A DNA stretch of 64,000 nucleotides from Panulirus ornatus (Eukaryota > Arthropoda > Malacostraca > Decapoda > Palinuridae): the NCBI RefSeq assembly GCF_036320965.1, contig NC_092239.1, positions 2,690,820 through 2,754,819 on the forward strand. The letters are read 5' to 3'. The position numbers were made by a program, and so were the translations under genes. The notes beneath the pieces were generated by a model. The model worked only from the letters and a program-made list of their open reading frames with translations, made no database searches and was not told the DNA's origin. Of this stretch, positions 59,134 through 64,000 are shown piece by piece (the stretch's first letter is position 1; every line of letters starts with the position of its first letter).

Positions 59134-59206
59134 GTGGAGCAGTCCTGAGGGTGTCATCACCGTGGCCCCCGCCCATGCGAGCTCGTCCAGGATGGGTATC
59201 GGTCAG
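59134..59206 (+). CDS. Candidate internal exon (unidentified)
   Basis: Acceptor TCTATTTTTTCTTGAAAG after a long T/C tract; strong donor GGTCAG|GTAAGG. Two frames are open through the whole 73 bp; one reads WSSPEGVITVAPAHASSSRM. It lies in the SSR-poor right end of the window. No homology is recognised. Confidence 0.25.
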
Positions 59207-60391
59207 GTAAGGTTGGGCGACAACTGACGACCGGCAAAGCTAGGCTTCTGTGCCGCCTCTCCACTTCCCGTAATGGAGGAGTCCGTTCGTTAATCTTAAC
59301 CCAGATCATTATTTCTGCAAAGATAACTTTCCTCTCGTATTTCCGAGAAGCTATCAGAAAGAAGAATGATCCTCACGTGAACAATGGGAAATCCTGTTGT
59401 AAGCAATTGTCGCCTTCGTCCATCCGAGGCCACAGGCACCTCCTGGGCCATTAAATTTCGCAGACCTGGGGTCGGTCCCACCAGCCCGGGCCCGCAGGCC
59501 GGCAAGAGACGTTCCCGATCCCTATGCCAGCAAGGGACGGTCCCGATCCCTAGGCTTGCAGCTACCCTGCGTCACAGTAGAACAGAGGCTGCATCCATTC
59601 AAGTAACTGCAGAGTCAAAAATAATGGCATGACGTATTACGTTTTAGACTTCCAGTATTTTATGTTCGTAAATTACAGGACACCACAATCGTTTGCGCTC
59701 TGTTATGTCAGACGTTCCAATAATAATTATTTCCTGTCATTGTCAGCCTTGCGTTTGCTCATTGTACGTTTTCCATCTCAGTAATTTCAAGCCTGCCAGA
59801 AATAATAATAAAAAGTATCAGTGAATAAATAGTAATATTGTTTCCTGGAGAGTGTGAGTGCTCAGAGATGTCATCATTGCTTTTGTTGTGAAAAATGGCT
59901 GCTTCCTGTACATCATCACCCTGGCAGACGCGAGATACTTTGCTTACCCTCCCCGCAAACGTCCTCTGACACAATCATTCCTTGGTCTTGCAAGTCCCTC
60001 TTCCGCTCCATAACAAGGCTTCTTTGTGCTCTGTAGTTCGTATTGGCTCCAATTTTTCGTTTCCAACACAAAGGCAGAAAACGAGTTACATGAAAGGTGC
60101 AGAAAAAGTACTGCGAAATTAACCCATTCAGTGACATGGAAAAATTCCAGCTGCCTAATTATTACCAAAGTGCACTTAGTCTATTAAAGGTAATGAGGAT
60201 AAACTTCCCCAACACCATCCTGTTAACACGCGTGACATAATTTTTGATGTCAGAGGCTCCAGTCACGGAAGGAAGTCATCACCGAGGCCGGGACCTGAAT
60301 CTAGGGACGAAAAGAAAAAAAAAATGGGGCGGAACAAGAAAGACATGTACGAAAAACAACTTACGAGTTCTTCAGGAAGAAGAGAACTTAC

Positions 60392-60482
60392 CTTTTAAAA
60401 ACGTACACGATGTATTTCTTTGAAAACACAAAACATAGAATTCCAACGCTTAAGCGGACGGACATCACAAGAGCCCAACCTC
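60392..60482 (-). CDS. Candidate exon, minus strand (unidentified)
   Basis: Strong donor AAAAG|GTAAGT (+ 60386-60396) and acceptor-like GGCTTTTGGCAACAG. One frame is open over 91 bp and hydrophobic (LSVGILCFVFSKKYIVYVFK), compatible with a membrane segment; an in-frame ATG (MSVRLSVG) could also make it a first exon. Confidence 0.18.
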
Positions 60483-60527
60483 CTGTTGCCAAAAGCCACA
60501 CAATAGCTAATTACTCGTGTTAAAATA

Positions 60528-60645
60528 CCAACACCTGATCCAAGTATGGCCAGGCTTGGGTACAAATACCCACACATGACCTAAGTGTGGCCAAGCTTGG
60601 GTACAAATACCTACACCTGATCCAACTGTGGCCAGGCTTTGTGTA
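60528..60645 (+). repeat. 41-bp tandem repeat
   Basis: CACCTGATCCAAGTATGGCC plus AGGCTTGGGTACAAATACC in nearly three diverged copies. Confidence 0.8.
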
Positions 60646-61086
60646 AGTGTACTACCTCTAACTCTGATGGAAGCGTGGTCAAACAGCAGAGGAAGACAGC
60701 ATATACAACGACTGCAACAACGTGTTATTTTCCTCTGAATGAACAAGTCAGCCTCAGGTCCTACAGCAGAAGTCTACACCTGCACGACCATTTAAAACTA
60801 ATAACCATGGAACCATGGCACAACCCTGTCGGCCTCCCTATTAAAACGGAAAACGACCAGAATTGTTCCCAAGTACCGTGAAAATATTTAGGAAAAAATC
60901 TCAGACGTTCTTGGAAACCTAAATACAATGACATTACCATAGGTTGCTAGCTTCTGTATGAGTGGTTACGTAAATACTGAATGATACCAGCCTTTTCAAC
61001 CCTTTCTTATTTTCCTGTGTTTCTCTTCCTTCCGACCTACCTTTATGCAACTGACCTGAAAATCTCATAAAATCCTTATGTTGACC

Positions 61087-61195
61087 ATGGAACGTCATGA
61101 AATAAATCAAATGAGCGACCGGGAATCCTTGAAAAAAATCTCAGCAACTGGCAGTATGATGATGGTAAACGAATGGCTGCCGGCGACCGAATCAG
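61087..61195 (+). CDS. Candidate first coding exon (unidentified)
   Basis: ATG in good context (ACCATGG). 36 codons (MERHEINQMSDRESLKKISA and on) run to a donor ATCAG|GTAAAC. The same frame stays open to a second donor GATGAC|GTAAGT at 61371. Charged and polar composition, no repeat content. No family is recognised. Confidence 0.22.
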
Positions 61196-61449
61196 GTAAA
61201 CATCCGTTGGAGGGCAAAATTCTGAAGGAATTTCACCGGCTGCTGGTAGCTCAGCCAGCCAGCCAGCCACACGACACGAGAAAGGTTATGCGATGGGACT
61301 CAAGGTCGTCCAGAACCAGGCTACGTGACCGGCAACCGGTCGAGTATCAACATCTGCCCACAGGGATGACGTAAGTACGGAAACCTTTTTTTTCTTTTTT
61401 CATAATCCCGGTAGCCAGATCGAACTCAATACGAATTGATTATAACAGT

Positions 61450-61800
61450 TCTCAACCCCTTGACCACAACAGTATGATCACAGAGCACGGAGATGCGACC
61501 TACGAGAACGTCGGCCGGTACGACGGCTTCTGACCTAACACTTCAGGAGTCTGGTGAAAAGCCACGCCATCAAATCCAAATGTCGCACCGTCATGCTCAA
61601 CGATCGTAGTATCATCCGTTGTGATCAAGGATCGCAGTATCGTCCGTTGTGCTCAACGATAGTAGTATCATCCGTCGTGCTTAACGATCGCAGTATCATC
61701 CGATGTGCTCAACGATCGTAGTATCATCCGTTGTGATCAACGATCGTGGTATCATCCGTCGTGCTTAACGATCGAAGTATCATCCGGTGTGCTCAACACA
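61450..61800. repeat. Inverted-repeat element with 28-bp expanded right arm
   Basis: Left arm CCCTTGACCACAACAGTATG to CCGGTACGACGG; core TTCTGACCTAACAC. The right arm starts CACGCCATCAAATCC and AAATGTCGCACCGTCATGC, followed by seven units of ATCGTAGTATCATCCGTTGT type. These units have a period near 28 bp instead of 21, so this arm expanded from a longer unit. Confidence 0.7.
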
Positions 61801-63617
61801 GGTAAACTCCATGATATGTAAACCTTAGAAATTCGAACGTTTAGAATACATTATCTAAAAGCATGAGAACTTGTTCAAAAGCCTTGCATGCATGAATGTA
61901 TCTTCTGTACAAATACTTTTCGAAATTAAGATTTTACAATCCAGTCAACTGGGATACTTTTCAACCGGTAAGCCCTAAACACCACAGCAAAAATTTCCCG
62001 AGCAGTGGGCCTTAAAGCTGGAACAGATTTACAGGTGTGTCGCATAACGGAAAAGGTTGAAAAGTACTGCAACACTGTTACTGAATGAAAAACAAAATTC
62101 ATTTTTTGTAACTAGTAATTATAAACTTGCACGTACTTTCATGAACTGAGCTTTTAACAATTTTCAAATTATTCTACACTGGATGAATATTATTTGGAAG
62201 AAAACTTCTGTTTGGTAAGTGGTCTATAAACGTAATTAAACCAAAACTTCAAAAAGCCATGGCACCGAGAACAACAATTTCCTTAACCACGCTACACTGT
62301 GACAGACAGTGTATGTATCCCACTGTATTTACTGGGCAACAGAGTCTTACTTTATGAAACAAAGTGAATAATAGCTCTGCATGCGTCAACCGCAAGTTTC
62401 TTATAATTCAGTAAGTAAAATTATAGGACGCAATTAAAATCTAGGATCAAACACAATTCTGAAAAAGATGTGCAATCGCCCTTTGTGCACACATTTCCCA
62501 CCGTCACAAGACTTTTGATCTAGATCTCAAGTGGCGCTACTCCGAACACTACGTTTGAAGACGAACCCTTAAGCCTATACCACCGTTACCGGTCGTCACT
62601 CGTTAAAGAATAGATCACCAACACGTCAGTTTTCACATTGCCAGTCTGAGGTGGAAGCCCTTGGGAGCAAGAGCTCCTGCTCAAGAAATCCCTGCATACA
62701 TACTATGAGAAGCCTCCTTAATTGTCTTCGGGGAAAGAAAATAGAAGAAAACTACATGGAAATTATATTTTCTACCTATTTTCACGATCCTATTCCCAAT
62801 TTAATAGTGTGAATCAGGTACATATTCTCCACAACATCCTCAGTCCATTTTCTTAACCAACCTACCTACCTACCGTGCGTTTAAATTACCATACCATCCT
62901 ATAACTTTCATCTAAACGCCTCTATGACGATTATTTCACCCTCGAACACATTGATATTATCTGGGGGAGTTGTAGAATTTAGGGGTTGCTGGTAGATTTT
63001 AGAGGAATATGGTGAGCAACAGTGAAAAAAGGAGACGGTAAAATACCGCTTGCCTCAATCCTACTGCTCCAGTGTTACATGCAAGACTAACTTCTGGATT
63101 TCACTAAAATATACTAACGAAATATTCTAATTTTGCACATTTTAATGTTTTCTGTATGTGCATTTGTTTACTACTGTAACAGTTTTTCAGGGAGAAACAT
63201 TTCATTTTCATTATTTGAATTTTGGCAATTTCTAATTTGACTGGTTGATATTTTTCAACCCAATCACGTGTTTGACCCGCTGTAAGGAAAATAAGCAATA
63301 AGGTTTATGAATAGCTCCATCAGTTTTCCACAAATAAATTATTTATATATCTTAAAATTCAGGCAGCGGATAATGGTCCCTCAGTTTAAACAGGGCACAC
63401 ATCAACATAGATGCCGAGGAGCGCGAATGTGGATATTATTCCATACCCTAACAAAACCTAACTTACCTTATACGTAAAAATAGGAAAATCCCGATCACCT
63501 TGTACGCAAATACTACCGCTTCAAATTAATTTCCGTACATGTAACTAAAACAGTGTTATTAGACATTTTTTGATACCTTTTAGCTCAAGGTGAAACAATG
63601 TTTGCAATGTTTGTGTG

Positions 63618-63799
63618 TAGGGAGCGGGAACTGGAAGGGAGCAGGGGGGGGGGGGGGTGCTGGAAATCCTCCCGTTTTCAATTTTCCAAAAGAAGGAACA
63701 GAGAAGGGGCCAAATGAGGATAGTCCCTCTATGGCTCAGTCCTCTGTTCTTAACGCTACCTCGCTAAAGCGGAAAATGGCGAATATGTACGAAAAAAAT
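63618..63799 (+). mobile_element. SINE-like element, CTACCTCGC family
   Basis: Starts at GTAGGGAGCGGGAACTGG and follows the family order: poly(G), GCTGGAAATCCTCC, CCAAAAGAAGGAACAGAGAA, GGCTCAGTCCTCTGTTCTTA, GCTACCTCGCTAAAGCGG, AATGGCGAATATGTACG. The head block is missing. It is the only copy without a (TA)n tail; it ends in a short A run and TG-rich DNA. Confidence 0.75.
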
Positions 63800-64000
63800 A
63801 TTTGTGCGTGTGTGTGTCAATATGGAAATGACATGTTTATCGGAGATGCGCTTCAACAAAACTTATAAGGGAAATTAAATAAATTTGTACAAAACAATGG
63901 ATATAAGTGAGCGTAATCTTATCAAAGACAATGAGCGTTAAAGATGATCAGGTAATTCTAAGTGACCTAAACTTTAGCGAACACGGTCACCGTTGTCTTT

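Larger units (their letters stand above)
57839..63617. other. SSR-poor unique region
   Basis: Almost 5.8 kb without a long microsatellite, holding three of the seven candidate exons, a 41-bp repeat and one inverted-repeat element. From 61.8 kb to 63.6 kb it is AT-rich without any long frame, like an intron or intergenic DNA. Confidence 0.5.

Overview
This is eukaryotic nuclear DNA with no complete protein-coding gene that I can recognise. It is dominated by long dinucleotide microsatellites ((TA)n, (CA)n/(TG)n, (CT)n/(AG)n), minisatellites, SINE and LINE fragments, and a dispersed family of inverted-repeat elements. By manual count about 60 dinucleotide tracts of roughly 20 to 115 bp add up to about 3.5-4 kb (near 6%). 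The style of the repeats, above all the GCTACCTCGCTAACGCGGG box followed by an A-rich or TA-rich tail, makes me think of a decapod crustacean (shrimp, crab or lobster). That is recollection and inference, not a database result.

Layout. 1-4.3 kb: mostly unique DNA with degenerate minisatellites and the 3' end of a retroelement at 4.13-4.38 kb. 5.2-8.1 kb: long (CT)n and (CA)n blocks, then 17-bp and 28-bp minisatellites. 8.6-15 kb: several inverted-repeat element remnants, a SINE fragment at 10.7 kb, a tRNA-derived SINE at 11.8 kb and compound (TA)n(AG)n tracts. 15.5-19.3 kb: a dense retroelement nest with a tandem duplication (17.2-18.17 / 18.17-18.96 kb). 22-43 kb: SSRs, a 31-unit array of a 21-bp repeat (27.86-28.52 kb), a G-rich minisatellite (34.4-35 kb), and two inverted arrays of one 31-bp repeat (36.1 and 36.8 kb). 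41.3-42.4 kb: the only certain protein homology, the 3' end of a non-LTR retrotransposon reverse transcriptase, between (TA)n tracts and next to a tRNA-SINE and an inverted-repeat element. 43.4-46.0 kb: a 2.5-kb minisatellite. 46.3-57.8 kb: more SINEs, SSRs and inverted-repeat elements. 57.84-64 kb: almost free of long microsatellites and the most likely place for host gene sequence.

The most interesting structure is the dispersed element family, found at about 18 places. Its left arm is a tandem array of roughly 21-bp units (GACCCTTGAGCACGACG plus GTAC). Its centre carries one or two nuclear-receptor-like AGGTCA half sites, in several copies spaced as a DR1 (AGGTCAAAGGTCA). Its right arm is the same unit in reverse complement. 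The organisation resembles a foldback transposon, whose arms expand and contract independently; the 31-unit array at 27.9 kb appears to be one overgrown arm.

A few short stretches with good splice signals and open frames (31.9, 33.2, 52.8, 53.3, 59.1, 60.4 and 61.1 kb) are given as low-confidence candidate exons. Nothing in the sequence assigns them to a gene.
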